Shown here: positions 29,615 to 39,489 of the stretch, in pieces | Layout: each line of letters begins with the position of its first letter | Position numbering within the stretch: the stretch's first letter is position 1 | Source of the DNA: Corynebacterium sp. MSK297 | Lineage (GTDB): Bacteria > Actinomycetota > Actinomycetes > Mycobacteriales > Mycobacteriaceae | DNA: 64,000 nucleotides | Assembly (NCBI RefSeq): GCF_030232885.1 | Contig: NZ_JASPGD010000004.1 | Location: 217,159-281,158, forward strand | Direction of reading: 5' to 3' | The notes under the pieces: model-generated | Told to the model about the DNA's origin: nothing | What the model saw: only the letters and a program-made list of their open reading frames with translations | Databases searched by the model: none | Position numbers and translations under genes: made by a program

Positions 29615-30589
29615 TTAGTCGAAAGAGCCGATAGGCTTGAGCTGATCGTTTTCGTCAAACATTTCGTGTTTGATCATCTCGTCGCGGCCAGGGTTCATGT
29701 AGCGCTTCGACAATGGCAGTTTCGGGTAAACCTTACGGATGAAGCTGGCCAAGCGGTCAAACCGCTTTTGATCCTTCTTTGTCCAAGGAACCTGCAGGAT
29801 ATCGCGTTGCGATTGCTCCAGGGTGCCGATAGTCAACCAGATCATGCTGCGCATGATTGGCTTCCAGATGATCTTCCATACTCGCTCTGAAACCCCATCT
29901 GGTGCCTTGATGGGCTCAACGCGGGCGGTGCGCAGGGCGAAATCGACGGTGTCGTTGCGCTCGAGCACGGTTTCGGTCATTTCAGCGATGTAGTCGACCA
30001 GTTCCTGGTAGGTGTCGAAGACCGGACGGTTGGATACGCCGTATTTTTCCCACCAAGTGACACCTTCTTGGACGATTTGTTCACGCTCTTCGCGGGTGAA
30101 CGGGGTACCGAACAAGTCCTGGGTACGGATCACGCGGTAGACGAAAGTTGCGTGAGCCCACCAGTAGGTATCGGGATTCAGGGAGTGGTAGCGCTGGCCA
30201 TCGCGCAATTTGCCGCGAATGTTGACGTGGTAATCGCGAATCTTTTTCGACAGTTCATCGGATGGGGTGTACATCGATTCGATGATCTGTGGTGTGGAAC
30301 GCTCCAAGCGGGCGAAAGGCTCTTCGAAGAACTTCGAGTGATCCAGCAGCGCTTGGCCGATCGATGGGTGCATGTTTTGCAGGATGCCGGTGTAACCGCG
30401 CATCAGCTGCAGGCGGCTGTCAGCACCGTAGCGCCACAGCAGTGAATCTTCGTCTAACGGTGCACGCTTGAGTTCGCGGTCTTGTTCTGGGCGTGGTTCG
30501 CCGTGGGTGCCGGTTGCGCGCTGTTCGTCAGAATCTGGGGGAAACTGCTCTTGGGTGGCGGCTTTGTGGTCAACTGGTGAAGATGTCAT
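29615..30589 (-). CDS. MpaB-family (DUF2236) heme oxygenase-like protein, copy 2
   Basis: 324 residues. Clear relative of copy 1: LLWRYGADSRLQLMRGYTGI, IRDYHVNIRGKLRDGQRYHS, NPDTYWWAHATFVYRVIRTQ, and ITRLTIGTLE-like IWLTIGTLEQSQRDILQVPW match segments of the 26757-27650 protein throughout. The N-terminal 40 residues are polar and differ. No signal peptide. ATG 30587-30589 has AAAGGATG upstream. It is separated from the aldehyde dehydrogenase gene on the same strand by 151 bp that include a GC-rich palindromic stretch (GGCCC ... GGGCC, about 29523-29562). The function is as for copy 1: oxidative cleavage or oxygenation, substrate unknown. Confidence 0.82.
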   Translation of the reverse strand: MTSSPVDHKAATQEQFPPDSDEQRATGTHGEPRPEQDRELKRAPLDEDSLLWRYGADSRLQLMRGYTGILQNMHPSIGQALLDHSKFFEEPFARLERSTPQIIESMYTPSDELSKKIRDYHVNIRGKLRDGQRYHSLNPDTYWWAHATFVYRVIRTQDLFGTPFTREEREQIVQEGVTWWEKYGVSNRPVFDTYQELVDYIAEMTETVLERNDTVDFALRTARVEPIKAPDGVSERVWKIIWKPIMRSMIWLTIGTLEQSQRDILQVPWTKKDQKRFDRLASFIRKVYPKLPLSKRYMNPGRDEMIKHEMFDENDQLKPIGSFD

Positions 30590-30772
30590 GGGTCATCCTT
30601 TCTTTCTTTAGCGGTCATGCTAGTGATGCAGATTACTGTGCACAATTTTTGCGGTGTTATTTCACAGATGATTGTGCGTAGGTTACAACTCGGTGCGTCA
30701 GGCCCGGCGGTTGGTGACAAAATGGGGACGAATCGAGCACAAATACTTTATGAAGCAGAAAGAATAAGCACG

Positions 30773-31694
30773 ATGTTGTCACTTCCTGGAGCCATCGGTG
30801 TGGGTGCAATTGTGCCTGTACAAACCGCTATTAATACCCGTTTACGTGCTGATGTTCGTGATCCTGTCGTCACCGCGTTGTATTCGTTCCTTATCGGTGT
30901 CAGCTCGCTTTTACCGGTGGCGTGGTTGCTCACTGGTCAGCCTGTGCCGGATTTTTCTTCGCTTGCCGACGCCCCCCCTGTGGTTATTTCTCGGTGGTCC
31001 ACTTGGGGTGCTATTTATTGTCGGCAATATCTTGTTGTTCCCACAGATAGGGAGCGTGCATACCGTCATCATGCCCATTGTCGGCCAGATGTTGATGGGC
31101 CTGCTTGTCGATCACTTTGGGCTTTTCGGCTATGACGTGCTGCCGGTTTCGCCGTTGCGTCTGCTGGGTGCGCTCATTGTCCTGGGGGCCACCGCGGTGG
31201 TGCTGGATATCGGCCGTGGCCGTCTCTGGGAGGGAAACGCTCAGGGGCTAGCCGCCTGGGCTTGGCGTGGTTTTGGTATTGCGATTGGCATGGGCTCAGC
31301 CACCCAGACTGCCGTCAACGGGCGTTTGGGGGCAGTTATTGGATCGCCAATTCATGCAGGTCTGCTCTCGCTCGTGGTTGGCGTCGCTGTGCTGTTTATC
31401 TTGAGTCTCGTTTTGCCCGGGTGCTCGCGGGTATTCCGCCCCATTCCGGCAGGTCCGTGGTGGAAATGGCTCGGCGGTGTTCTGGGCGCGTTTTTCGTCG
31501 TCGGGGGAGCGCTGTTTGCCCCGATTCTGGGTACCGGGTTGATGGTAATTGCGGCGTTATCTGGAACCATTACGGCAGGACAACTTCTGGAAACGCGGGG
31601 TTGGATTGGGGCAACACAACGCCCACTGACTGCCCGTCGAGTCAGTGGGCTGGTTGGGATCTTCCTCGGCGTTGTGCTGGTGCGGATGGTCTAG
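30773..31694 (+). pseudogene. YdcZ/DUF606-type DMT permease, frameshifted at a seven-C tract
   Basis: The first 65 or so codons (start ATG 30773, LPGAIGVGAIVPVQTAINTR, ALYSFLIGVSSLLPVAWLLT) and the remainder in another frame (FLGGPLGVLFIVGNILLFPQ onward to 31694) together make a permease of about 306 residues with two repeated five-helix halves; each half has an IPVQTAIN/ATQTAVNGRLG signature. The join falls on CCCCCCC at 30972-30978. Six C instead of seven restores one continuous frame. The change could be a sequencing error, a mutation or slipped-strand phase variation. Substrate unknown. Confidence 0.75.
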
Positions 31695-31715
31695 CCGCAG
31701 CAGAAAAGACTTGAC

Positions 31716-32957
31716 TTAGACTTTTTCGATGATGGCTGCCAGGCCTTGGCCGCCCCCGATGCACATCGTGACTAGTCCGCGTTGTGCGTCGGTGCGGTGC
31801 ATATAGTGCGCTGCGGTGACCATCATGCGTGCACCCGTGGCACCAACCGGGTGTCCCAGAGAGATGCCGGAGCCGGAAGGGTTTAAGCGGGGATCGTCGG
31901 CGTCGATGCCCCATTCCTGCAAACAAGCCAGCGCTTGTGCAGCAAACGCTTCGTTGAGTTCAATCAGGTCGATATCGTCAAAGCTGAGCTGCAGGCGTTG
32001 AAACAGCTTGTCGACGGCTGCTACTGGGCCGATCCCCATAGTTTCTGGAGCTACTCCGGCTACGGCCCAGCCCACGAGTTTGACGGCTGGTTGTAAGCCC
32101 AGCTTTTCGGCGTTGTCCGCAGTGGTGACGATCATCGCCGCCGCACCATCGTTTTGTCCGGAGGCGTTGCCTGCTGTCACCGTGGCCTCGTTGTCCAACT
32201 TGGATCGAACCGCACGCAGTTTTTGTAATGAGTCCAAGCTGGTTTCTGGTCGGATGTGTTCATCCTTGTCGACGATGATGTCGTCGCCTTTACGCTGTGG
32301 AATACGGACTGGCACGATTTCCGCGTCGAAGAATCCTTGCTTTTGCGCATTCGCTGCACGCTGGTGTGAGCTGACAGCTAGCTCGTCTTGTGGTTTCCGC
32401 GGAAGGGAATACTCCCGGCGTAGGTTTTCTGCGGTTTCGATCATTCCACCAGGAATCGGGTGGTTTTTTCCACCGGCTTTTTCGCGGCCTTGTGCGAGCC
32501 GGTCGTGCAATTCCATTGAGCCGCCTTTAACTCCCCAGCGGATCGACCCATCCACGGCATATTCCGTCTGTGACATGGATTCTGCACCGCCGGCGATGAT
32601 GAGATCAGCTGCACCAGCAACAATATGTGCAGCGGCGGTAGCGATTGCCTGCAAGCCAGAACCACACCGGCGGTCCAGTTGCATGCCGGGAACGTGTTGG
32701 CCGAGCCCAGAATCCAAGGCAACGATGCGACCGAGTGCTGGTGCAGCGCTGCTTGGAGAGGCTTGTCCCAGGATGAGGTCATCTACTTCAGCGGGATCCA
32801 GGCCGGAATCGTTCATTACTGCCGTTACCACCGTGCTGGCGAGATCTTGTACGGGAACGGTTTTCAGAGCACCACCGTAGCGGCCTACTGGTGTGCGCTT
32901 TGGGTGGCAGATGACGATGGTAGGGATGGTTTGGTTGTCGTGGGCTGTGGAAGCCAT
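31716..32957 (-). CDS. Acetyl-CoA acetyltransferase/3-oxoacyl-CoA thiolase
   Basis: 413 residues with all thiolase motifs: the nucleophilic Cys in LDRRCGSGLQAIATAAAHI (about residue 90), NEAFAAQALACLQEWG with the His/Asn pair, GHPVGATGARMMVTAAHYM, and the C-terminal GGGQGLAAIIEKV region, where the general-base Cys falls in TMCIGGGQG. The start is ATG 32955-32957 with AAGGAAA upstream. The divergent neighbours are an IclR regulator and a CoA-transferase, so acetoacetyl-CoA or 3-oxoadipyl-CoA are both reasonable substrates. It converges on the permease gene with a 21-bp gap. Confidence 0.9.
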   Translation of the reverse strand: MASTAHDNQTIPTIVICHPKRTPVGRYGGALKTVPVQDLASTVVTAVMNDSGLDPAEVDDLILGQASPSSAAPALGRIVALDSGLGQHVPGMQLDRRCGSGLQAIATAAAHIVAGAADLIIAGGAESMSQTEYAVDGSIRWGVKGGSMELHDRLAQGREKAGGKNHPIPGGMIETAENLRREYSLPRKPQDELAVSSHQRAANAQKQGFFDAEIVPVRIPQRKGDDIIVDKDEHIRPETSLDSLQKLRAVRSKLDNEATVTAGNASGQNDGAAAMIVTTADNAEKLGLQPAVKLVGWAVAGVAPETMGIGPVAAVDKLFQRLQLSFDDIDLIELNEAFAAQALACLQEWGIDADDPRLNPSGSGISLGHPVGATGARMMVTAAHYMHRTDAQRGLVTMCIGGGQGLAAIIEKV

Positions 32958-33013
32958 GAGAATTTCCTTTTTGCTTGGGGTGAAGTGGAGAGCTGACGGG
33001 CTGCGTGATGGGT

Positions 33014-33784
33014 CTAAAAGTTTTGGGATGCTTCTAGGTCCGACGAGATATCTTCGCAACAGTCCAGGAGAGCTGGCAACAGGTTTTCGTGTAAAGAGTG
33101 CTCGTCGTGGTTAGCGATTTGGGTGGAAATGTTGACTGCCCCGATGACGGTGCCGTGGGCGTCGTAGATCGGTGCTGCCATTGACCGTAACCCCACGTCG
33201 AGTTCTTGGTTGACGATGCACCAGCCTTCTTCTCGGATGGTTTTGAGCTCTTTTCGCAATAGCGCTGGATCGGTGATGGTGCGCTCGGTAATTGCGGTAA
33301 GCGGTGTGTCTCGCAGATAAGCATCGAGCTGGGTGCGGGGTAAATGCGCGAGCAGTACTCGCCCCATGGACGTGGCGTATGCCGGAAACCGCGTTCCGAT
33401 GGTGATATTGGCACTCATGATGCGGCGCACTGCTGTGCGGGCAATGTAGACGATGTCCGCACCTTCTAAAACACTGAGGGAGCATGACTCATCGATTCTG
33501 CGTGACAATGCCTCCAGATGGGGCTGGGCTAGCGCAGGCAGGCCTAGGCTGGAAAGGTAGGCGTAACCGAGCTCCAGAATTTTTGGTGTTAGCCAAAATT
33601 CGACGCCATCGGTACTTGCGTAGCCGCACGAGATCAGCGTGTGTAGCGAGCGCCGAACCGTGGCACGTGCAAGCCCGGTGTGCGTGGCTACCTGCGACAA
33701 CGTTTGTCGTGGCCGTTCTCCGCTGAAGGACTTGATCACAGCAAGCCCGCGCGTGAGTGATTGCACGATTTGAGTATCCGACAC
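33014..33784 (-). CDS. IclR-family regulator, PcaR-like
   Basis: 256 residues. N-terminal winged HTH: VQSLTRGLAVIKSFSGERPR, then QVATHTGLARATVRRSLHTL. The effector-binding domain (about 80-250) has DIVYIARTAVRRIMSANITI, FPAYATSMGRVLLAHLP and NVELDVGLRS-like QELDVGLRSMAAPIYD. The spelling is that of the PcaR/PobR group that controls protocatechuate and 3-oxoadipate genes. GTG 33784 is chosen because AAAGGA lies 8 bases upstream; ATG 33817 is possible. It lies upstream of the thiolase on the same strand and divergent from the CoA-transferase genes, so it probably controls both. Confidence 0.85.
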   Translation of the reverse strand: MSDTQIVQSLTRGLAVIKSFSGERPRQTLSQVATHTGLARATVRRSLHTLISCGYASTDGVEFWLTPKILELGYAYLSSLGLPALAQPHLEALSRRIDESCSLSVLEGADIVYIARTAVRRIMSANITIGTRFPAYATSMGRVLLAHLPRTQLDAYLRDTPLTAITERTITDPALLRKELKTIREEGWCIVNQELDVGLRSMAAPIYDAHGTVIGAVNISTQIANHDEHSLHENLLPALLDCCEDISSDLEASQNF

Positions 33785-33860
33785 TGCTGAGTCCTTTCCG
33801 TCTTGGTGTTTTAGCAATTTTTGGCAACTGTGCTCGTAAGTGTAATGCTCGAACAGCGAT

Positions 33861-33894
33861 GTTCACAGTGCGAACAGTTGTGCACAAAGTGAAC
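33861..33894. promoter_or_regulatory. Candidate IclR operator between the regulator and CoA-transferase genes
   Basis: GTTC-N7-GAAC at 33861-33875 (GTTCACAGTGCGAAC), nested in a wider inverted repeat GTTCAC (33861-33866) / GTGAAC (33889-33894). It sits in the 130-bp divergent promoter region. A second GTTC-N7-GAAC starting with the same seven bases, GTTCACA, is at 37063-37077. Confidence 0.55.
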
Positions 33895-33914
33895 TCTAGT
33901 TAGACTATCGAAGT

Positions 33915-34658
33915 ATGTTAGATAAGTCATATAAATCTGCTGCCGACGCAGTGGCCGATATCCCCGACAGCGCATCGATTGCCGTCGGTGGTTTCGGGCT
34001 AGTGGGTATTCCCGCAGTCCTTATCGAGTCACTACGTGAGCAAGGCGCTACAGACCTGACCATCATTTCCAACAATCTCGGCACTGACGGCTTCGGGCTC
34101 GGCTTGTTGCTTTCCAACGGCCGTATCTCCCGCTCCATTGGTTCGTATCTAGGAACCAATAAGGAATACGCACGGCAATACCTCGCAGGCGAGCTCACCG
34201 TAGAGTTCACCCCACAAGGAACATTGGCCGAAAGGCTGCGCGCCGGGGGAGCCGGAATTCCTGCGTTTTATACCAAAGCTGGTGTCGGAACTCAGCTTGC
34301 ATCGGGTGGGATCCCTGCTCGTTACAACTCGGATGGCACTGTGGCGGAATATTCGCCGGAAAAAGAAGTCCGGGAGTTTGATGGCGAAGAATATGTGCTT
34401 GAAAAAGGTATTCGTGCCGATTACGCGTTAGTACACGCAGCAGTGGCGGATCGGTTTGGCAATGTTGTGTTCCGAAAAACTGCACAAAACTTCAATCCCG
34501 ATGCCGCGATGTCCGGGAAAGTCACCATTGTGCAAGCAGAAAAGGTGGTTGACGCTATTGCACCTGCTGAGGTCACTCTGCCAGGCATCTATGTTGACCG
34601 GGTCGTGGGGGTTGGCCCACAAGAAACTGGGATTGAATTTAGGACGGTGAGCAAATAA
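33915..34658 (+). CDS. 3-oxoacid CoA-transferase subunit A
   Basis: 247 residues. Transfers CoA from succinyl-CoA to a 3-oxo acid (acetoacetate or 3-oxoadipate) together with subunit B. It carries the CoA-binding glycine motif [20 protein letters not shown] and the SCOT-A signature [20 protein letters not shown] with YTKAGVGT following. Two-subunit bacterial length is normal. The next gene overlaps by one base (TAATG), so subunits are made in equal amounts. ATG 33915 lies just downstream of the candidate IclR operator. Confidence 0.9.
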   Translation: MLDKSYKSAADAVADIPDSASIAVGGFGLVGIPAVLIESLREQGATDLTIISNNLGTDGFGLGLLLSNGRISRSIGSYLGTNKEYARQYLAGELTVEFTPQGTLAERLRAGGAGIPAFYTKAGVGTQLASGGIPARYNSDGTVAEYSPEKEVREFDGEEYVLEKGIRADYALVHAAVADRFGNVVFRKTAQNFNPDAAMSGKVTIVQAEKVVDAIAPAEVTLPGIYVDRVVGVGPQETGIEFRTVSK

Positions 34659-35296
34659 TGGCGTGGACCAAACACGAAATGGCTGCACGCGCGGCACAGG
34701 AGCTGCGTGATGGCGATTACGTCAATCTCGGTATTGGTATGCCGACGTTGATCCCTGGATATCTCCCGGAGGGTCGTCAAGTGGTCCTGCATTCTGAAAA
34801 CGGAATTCTTGGCGTTGGGCCGTATCCGGCTGAGGACGACGTTGATCCGGAATTGATTAACGCCGGGAAAGAAACCATCACGGTAGCTGAAGGTGGTTCA
34901 TTCTTTTCCTCCTCGCAATCTTTTGGGATGATTCGTTCTCGTTCCGTTGATGTGGCGGTATTGGGCGCGATGGAGATTTCCCAATATGGTGATCTGGCGA
35001 ACTGGATGATTCCGGGCAAGATGGTGAAAGGAATGGGGGGTGCAATGGATTTGGTCCACGGCGCCAAAGAAATCATTGTTTTGACCTCACACCAGACCAA
35101 AGACGGTAGCTCAAAAATCCGCTCAGAATGCAGCTTGCCGCTGACTGGTGCCAAATGCGTCGATTTGATTGTCACGGATCTTGCGGTCTTCCGAGTCGAT
35201 TCGGAGAAGGGTCTAACTCTCGTGGAAATCGCTGACGGAGAAACTTTAGATACAGTTCGTGCAGCGACAGAAGCTCCTTTTGAGGTTGCCCAATAA
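34658..35296 (+). CDS. 3-oxoacid CoA-transferase subunit B
   Basis: 212 residues. It contains the catalytic-glutamate motif [13 protein letters not shown] of family I CoA-transferases, preceded by [18 protein letters not shown], and followed by [19 protein letters not shown] and [15 protein letters not shown]. Spelling is shared by SCOT (ScoB/AtoA) and PcaJ; without a pca ring-cleavage cluster nearby the choice is open. It ends before a strong bidirectional terminator. Confidence 0.9.
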   Translation: MAWTKHEMAARAAQELRDGDYVNLGIGMPTLIPGYLPEGRQVVLHSENGILGVGPYPAEDDVDPELINAGKETITVAEGGSFFSSSQSFGMIRSRSVDVAVLGAMEISQYGDLANWMIPGKMVKGMGGAMDLVHGAKEIIVLTSHQTKDGSSKIRSECSLPLTGAKCVDLIVTDLAVFRVDSEKGLTLVEIADGETLDTVRAATEAPFEVAQ

Positions 35297-35425
35297 CGTC
35301 AAACAAATTTTCAGCTTTGTTGGGTGGCGCGGGTCGTACCATAGTTTCTCCTGCTCAAATAACGCAGCGGGCCCCACATTTTTCGTTAGTTTATCTTTGA
35401 ATGTCATCGCGTATGGCAGCAATAA

Positions 35426-35453
35426 CGCCCGTGCAGTAAAAACCGCACGGGCG
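35426..35453. terminator. Bidirectional terminator between CoA-transferase and permease genes
   Basis: CGCCCGTGC (35426-35434) pairs perfectly with GCACGGGCG (35445-35453), loop AGTAAAAACC, followed by TTGTTT on the plus strand and by TTATT on the minus strand. Both flanking genes end here. Confidence 0.85.
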
Positions 35454-35474
35454 TTGTTTGTACGTTTACTTGTA

Positions 35475-36833
35475 CTACACGTGGTGCAGGTTGACACCCT
35501 TGGTTTCTGGCAACAGTTTCATGCTGATCAGCGTCAGCAGCGCCATCGCAATGACATAGACACTAGATGCCCAGGCCATGTCGTGTGCCACGAACAATTG
35601 GAAGATGTATGGGGCACTACCGCCGAATACTGCCACTGACAGGGAATATGCCAGGCCAATGCCTTTGGTGCGGTGTTCGGTGGGGAAGACCTCGGCCATA
35701 ATTGGAGCGAGCAAAGCGCCACCGGCGGCAACGATGATCAACGAAGCTCCGGATGCGACCAACAATGTCCACGGTTGGTTATTGATGAGATTCATCATTG
35801 GTAGCTGCGTGACTGCTAGAGCTGCTCCAAAGATGTAGATGACTGGCTTGCGTCCAATCTTGTCAGACAGCTTGCCCCATAGGGGCAAGGCGATGAGTCC
35901 CAAAGATTGAGCGATGACTGTGACCCAGTAAGCGCTTTGTGGTGCCATGCCTTCGTGCGAAATTGCGTAGGTCGAGATATATGAGGACCAGGTGTAGTGC
36001 GATGCTGTGACGCCCGAGACCATACCGATGACCAACAAGATCGATACCCATACTGGTCGTTTAATGCGTGGTTTAGTGATAATTTCACCGTCCGCATCGT
36101 GGGGCCGCGAGGCGGAGGTGGTCGCGTTGGCTGTCGGAAGTTTCGCAGTAGGGTTGTCGACTGCTTGGAAAGCCTCTGATTCTTGCATGCTGCGACGCAT
36201 AATTAATGCAACAAGCGCAGCTACTGCGCCAAGCAAGAAAGGAATGCGCCAACCCCAGCTGGAGACCTGCTCGTCGGTCAGTATGGTGGTGATGAGACCA
36301 CCAATTGTGTAGGCAATGACTGAACCACCGAAGATTGCTGCGTAGACTAGCGAACCCCACATGCCACGCTTATCCGGCGGTGCGATTTCGGGGATATATG
36401 AGTTCGCAGTTGCGGACTCACCACCATGGGCGAAGCCTTGGATCACGCGGATGAACAACAGACCTAATGATGCCCAGACCCCGATGGATTCGTAAGTAGG
36501 CATGACTCCGATCACGATTGAGGCGGTTGCCATAAGCAAAATTGTCGTCATCAGAACATTCTTGCGGCCTTTTTTATCGGCAATGATTCCGAAGACAATT
36601 CCGCCAAGTGGCCGAGCCAAAAAGCCGATCGCAAAAACACCGAATGTTGCAAGCAATGCAGAGGCAGGGTCTGTTTGGTCGAACATGGCGGCTGCGATGA
36701 ACGGTGCGAATACGGCATACGAGCTCCATTCAAACCATTCGAGCAATTGTCCTACGACACTGGCTGCGAGTGACTTTCTATCCGCTGGCTGATGCTGTTC
36801 AGTGCCGTAATCTCCGGCAACTTTGGATGTCAT
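35475..36833 (-). CDS. MFS permease of the metabolite:H+ symporter (MHS) group
   Basis: 452 residues, 12 predicted membrane segments. MHS signatures: VVGQLLEWFEWSSYAVFAPF at the start of TM1, FLARPLGGIVFGIIADKKGR with the loop 2-3 motif, and the repeat GRKPVIYIFG after TM8. The relatives (ProP, KgtP, ShiA, citrate permeases) carry organic acids or betaines, so an organic-acid substrate for the neighbouring catabolic enzymes is reasonable. ATG 36831-36833 has AAGGAGGGG upstream. A 30-residue cytoplasmic insertion around 220-255 (TASRPHDADGEIITKP region) is unremarkable for the group. Confidence 0.85.
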   Translation of the reverse strand: MTSKVAGDYGTEQHQPADRKSLAASVVGQLLEWFEWSSYAVFAPFIAAAMFDQTDPASALLATFGVFAIGFLARPLGGIVFGIIADKKGRKNVLMTTILLMATASIVIGVMPTYESIGVWASLGLLFIRVIQGFAHGGESATANSYIPEIAPPDKRGMWGSLVYAAIFGGSVIAYTIGGLITTILTDEQVSSWGWRIPFLLGAVAALVALIMRRSMQESEAFQAVDNPTAKLPTANATTSASRPHDADGEIITKPRIKRPVWVSILLVIGMVSGVTASHYTWSSYISTYAISHEGMAPQSAYWVTVIAQSLGLIALPLWGKLSDKIGRKPVIYIFGAALAVTQLPMMNLINNQPWTLLVASGASLIIVAAGGALLAPIMAEVFPTEHRTKGIGLAYSLSVAVFGGSAPYIFQLFVAHDMAWASSVYVIAMALLTLISMKLLPETKGVNLHHV

Positions 36834-37365
36834 TACCCCTCCTTGGTTCGCGGTGGTGCTCGTGATAGTCGCTGGATATTGTGATCCAAATCGCTCATAA
36901 AGCTAGCATGCGTCGAACCGGCCTGAGGCTGATAAAACTGGGGGACACCTCGTTATTTTGGTTCGTTATTTCGATTTTTATCCTATCTAAAACCGTCATA
37001 TCCAGGATGTTTATTGCTGGTTGTGTTGTATTGCGCGATTCAGGTCGGGAAAAGCTTGTGGTGTTCACATAGAGAACGTTCGTTCACTAGGCGCCCCGAA
37101 TGGGGGTGAGGGGTAGGTTTTGGCCGTCTGATAATCAGGAGGTCGGGTGGTTGATTTGTGAAGTGAAATTGCTGCTTAAACTGTGTGGCTGTGCAAAGTA
37201 CACAAAACTCGTGAGATCTTTTTGCAGATTTTTACTGCGGTATTTTTTCGTGTGCTGGGTAGCATGAAGACATCAAATAAGTGAATCCCATCACTAAATT
37301 GAGTTTCGTCGTTGGCTTCTCGCTCAATCAATCCGCGAGCCGAGAATTATCCTGTAGGAGGACAC
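36834..37365. promoter_or_regulatory. 532-bp divergent promoter region (permease / carboxylase operon)
   Basis: No gene is supported here; the only open frame is short with no ribosome site. It holds the GTTC-N7-GAAC element GTTCACATAGAGAAC (37063-37077), followed by GTTCGTTCAC, which extends the symmetry. A TGTGCAAAGTACACA stretch near 37191-37205 and a TAGCAT box near 37260 could belong to the carboxylase promoter. A GTAGGAGGA ribosome site precedes the carboxyltransferase start. Start sites are not established. Confidence 0.5.
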
Positions 37366-38913
37366 ATGAATGGTTTGAGTCCGGAAGAACTCAGCACAGA
37401 GACCATTGCAGAAATCCTGGCTGCTGGTGGACGTGAAGAGGGGTGCCGTGGCGAAATCAAAATCGTTGATACCACGCTGCGTGACGCCCACCAGTCCATT
37501 TGGGCAACCCGTATGACCACCGAGCATATTATGTCCATGATCGAAGATCTCGACCAAGCAGGTTTCGAGCACATCGATTTGGTTGCACCAATTCAATTCG
37601 ATGTTTCTGTGCGGTACCTACAGCAAGATCCGTGGGAGCGTGTGCGTAAAGTCCACCAGGCCGCTCCGAATTCCAAGTTCCGAGCGTTAATTCGCTCCAA
37701 GAACTTGGCATCATTCGACTTTCTTCCCGACGACGTAATTCGTGGCTGGGTTGAACGTCTCTATGCCAATGGCTTCCGTGTCATTGGAGCTTTTGATGGC
37801 TTGAACGACGTCGATAACATTGTCGACGGTTTGGTATTGGCAAAAGAGCTGGGAGCTGAGACTTTCGGTTGCTTGTCATACTGCTTATCCCCAGTGCACA
37901 CCGACGAACTCTACGTCGAAAAGGCTAAAGAGCTTGTCGAACGCGCAGACGTCGACCGCATCATGCTCAAAGACGCCGGCGGTTTGCTCACCCCAGATCG
38001 CATCAAGACCATCATTCCGGCGATTCGTGAGGCCATCGGCGATCGTATTTTGGAAGTCCACACGCACAGCTTGACCGGTTTGTCCCCATTGGTCTACCTG
38101 TTTGCGGCAGAACTCGGTGTTGACGCTATTCATACATCCACCGAGCCGCTGTCAGACGGTCCTGGACAACCGTCGACACAGCGCCTGGTACGCGACCTTC
38201 GCGCGCTAGGGTATACGGTCAACATTGACGACGAACGTCTTGAGCGTGTGAGTGAGCGCCTACAGGAAATCGCTGACAATGAAGATAAACCATTGGGCGA
38301 GCCACGTGCGTATGGCGGTCTGCATTACATGCATCAGCTTCCTGGAGGCATGCTGACGAACTTCCAGTCGCAGCTAGAAACTGCGGGTCTGGGCGATCGC
38401 TTCGAAGAATTGCTGTATGAGGTTGCTCGGGTACGTGAAGAACTCGCGTATCCAATCATGATTACGCCGTTTGCACAGTTTGTTGGTACACAAGCCGTGA
38501 TGAACGTGATGTCGGGTGACCGTTACAGCGTGGTTCCGAATGAGGTGAAGAAATACGCCTTGGAATACTACGGCGAACTTTTGGCTCCTATCGAGCCGAA
38601 TGCGCGCGAAAAGATTTTGGCCAACGGGTCTTCGGAAATTTCCGAAGAACGTCCTGAACTCGAACCAATGCTGCCGGGATTACAAGAGCGCCACCCAGAT
38701 GAAGACCTGGATACGATCTTGCTGCGCGCCATGTTTGCCGGTGGCCAAGTCGATGCGATGCACAAAGCTGTCGCTGAAGGCACTAGTGGTGATGCAGAAG
38801 CAGCCGGTGCACTGACAGCGTTAATCAAGGCTGTTTACGATTCTGCGGATTCTGGTCAATTCCACATTTCTGCCCCAGATCTCGACATCAACCTGACAAA
38901 GAAAGCGAAGTAA
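37366..38913 (+). CDS. Carboxyltransferase subunit (pyruvate carboxylase/transcarboxylase 5S type)
   Basis: 515 residues. TIM-barrel carboxyltransferase with [18 protein letters not shown] (metal-binding Asp), the barrel strand [16 protein letters not shown], where the Lys is expected to be carboxylated, and [20 protein letters not shown] with the His metal ligands. The C-terminal third matches the PYC_OADA tail ([26 protein letters not shown] region). It is therefore of the pyruvate/oxaloacetate or methylmalonyl-CoA:pyruvate type, not the acyl-CoA (crotonase-fold) type. The start is ATG 37366 with AGGAGG upstream; an upstream in-frame start at 37312 lacks one. BCCP and biotin carboxylase genes follow. 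Confidence 0.88.
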   Translation: MNGLSPEELSTETIAEILAAGGREEGCRGEIKIVDTTLRDAHQSIWATRMTTEHIMSMIEDLDQAGFEHIDLVAPIQFDVSVRYLQQDPWERVRKVHQAAPNSKFRALIRSKNLASFDFLPDDVIRGWVERLYANGFRVIGAFDGLNDVDNIVDGLVLAKELGAETFGCLSYCLSPVHTDELYVEKAKELVERADVDRIMLKDAGGLLTPDRIKTIIPAIREAIGDRILEVHTHSLTGLSPLVYLFAAELGVDAIHTSTEPLSDGPGQPSTQRLVRDLRALGYTVNIDDERLERVSERLQEIADNEDKPLGEPRAYGGLHYMHQLPGGMLTNFQSQLETAGLGDRFEELLYEVARVREELAYPIMITPFAQFVGTQAVMNVMSGDRYSVVPNEVKKYALEYYGELLAPIEPNAREKILANGSSEISEERPELEPMLPGLQERHPDEDLDTILLRAMFAGGQVDAMHKAVAEGTSGDAEAAGALTALIKAVYDSADSGQFHISAPDLDINLTKKAK

Positions 38914-38921
38914 TTCACGCT

Positions 38922-39470
38922 ATGACTGACAACACCAGCCTCAAAGAACTCAAGTCCCTGTTGAAGTGGGTCAACCTCAACGAAGACATTGAAGAACTCT
39001 CTGTAAGCTACGGTGATATCCAGATTGCGATGTCACGGACCCCAGGCGGGCTGAATGCAGCCCCCGCCGCCCCGGCGCAAGCTCCATCGCAGCCTTCGAA
39101 TAACGCTCCTACCTCAGCTCCTGCTGCCCAGCAGGCGCCTGCGGAAAAGCCAGCGGAAGCCGACTCAGCTAGCCAGAAACCAACTGAGGAATCAACCCCT
39201 GCAGCTAGCGGTAACGCCGGACAGGCGAGTGGAGAAACCGTCACCTCGCCGATGGTGGGTACTTTCTATGCTGCTCCAAAGCCTGGCGCACCGGCGTTTG
39301 TTGAGGTCGGGGATGAAGTCGAAGAAGGACAGGTTCTGTGCATCGTCGAAGTGATGAAGCTGATGAACAACATTGAATCCAAGGTCGCTGGAACCGTCAA
39401 AGAAATTCTTGTTGACAACGAAGATCCAGTCGAACACGGTCAGCCATTGATGGTTATCGAGCCGAAGTAA
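38922..39470 (+). CDS. Biotin carboxyl carrier protein
   Basis: 182 residues. The N-terminal 40 residues form a helical docking region, followed by an Ala/Pro/Gln-rich linker (about 45-105) and a C-terminal biotinyl domain with [20 protein letters not shown] and the biotinylation motif [11 protein letters not shown] (Lys146). The architecture is AccB-like. It begins 8 bases after the carboxyltransferase stop and is followed 19 bases later by the biotin carboxylase gene, so all three form one enzyme. Confidence 0.92.
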   Translation: MTDNTSLKELKSLLKWVNLNEDIEELSVSYGDIQIAMSRTPGGLNAAPAAPAQAPSQPSNNAPTSAPAAQQAPAEKPAEADSASQKPTEESTPAASGNAGQASGETVTSPMVGTFYAAPKPGAPAFVEVGDEVEEGQVLCIVEVMKLMNNIESKVAGTVKEILVDNEDPVEHGQPLMVIEPK

Positions 39471-39489
39471 GCTGCGAGGTTTGTTCCCT

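Noticed and set aside
30617..30772. N-terminal extension of the YdcZ permease
   Set aside because: The extra 52 residues are not membrane-like and ATG 30773 fits the family start.
36881..37072. 63-codon plus-strand frame in the divergent promoter region
   Set aside because: No ribosome site, low-complexity hydrophobic end, and overlap with the operator candidate.
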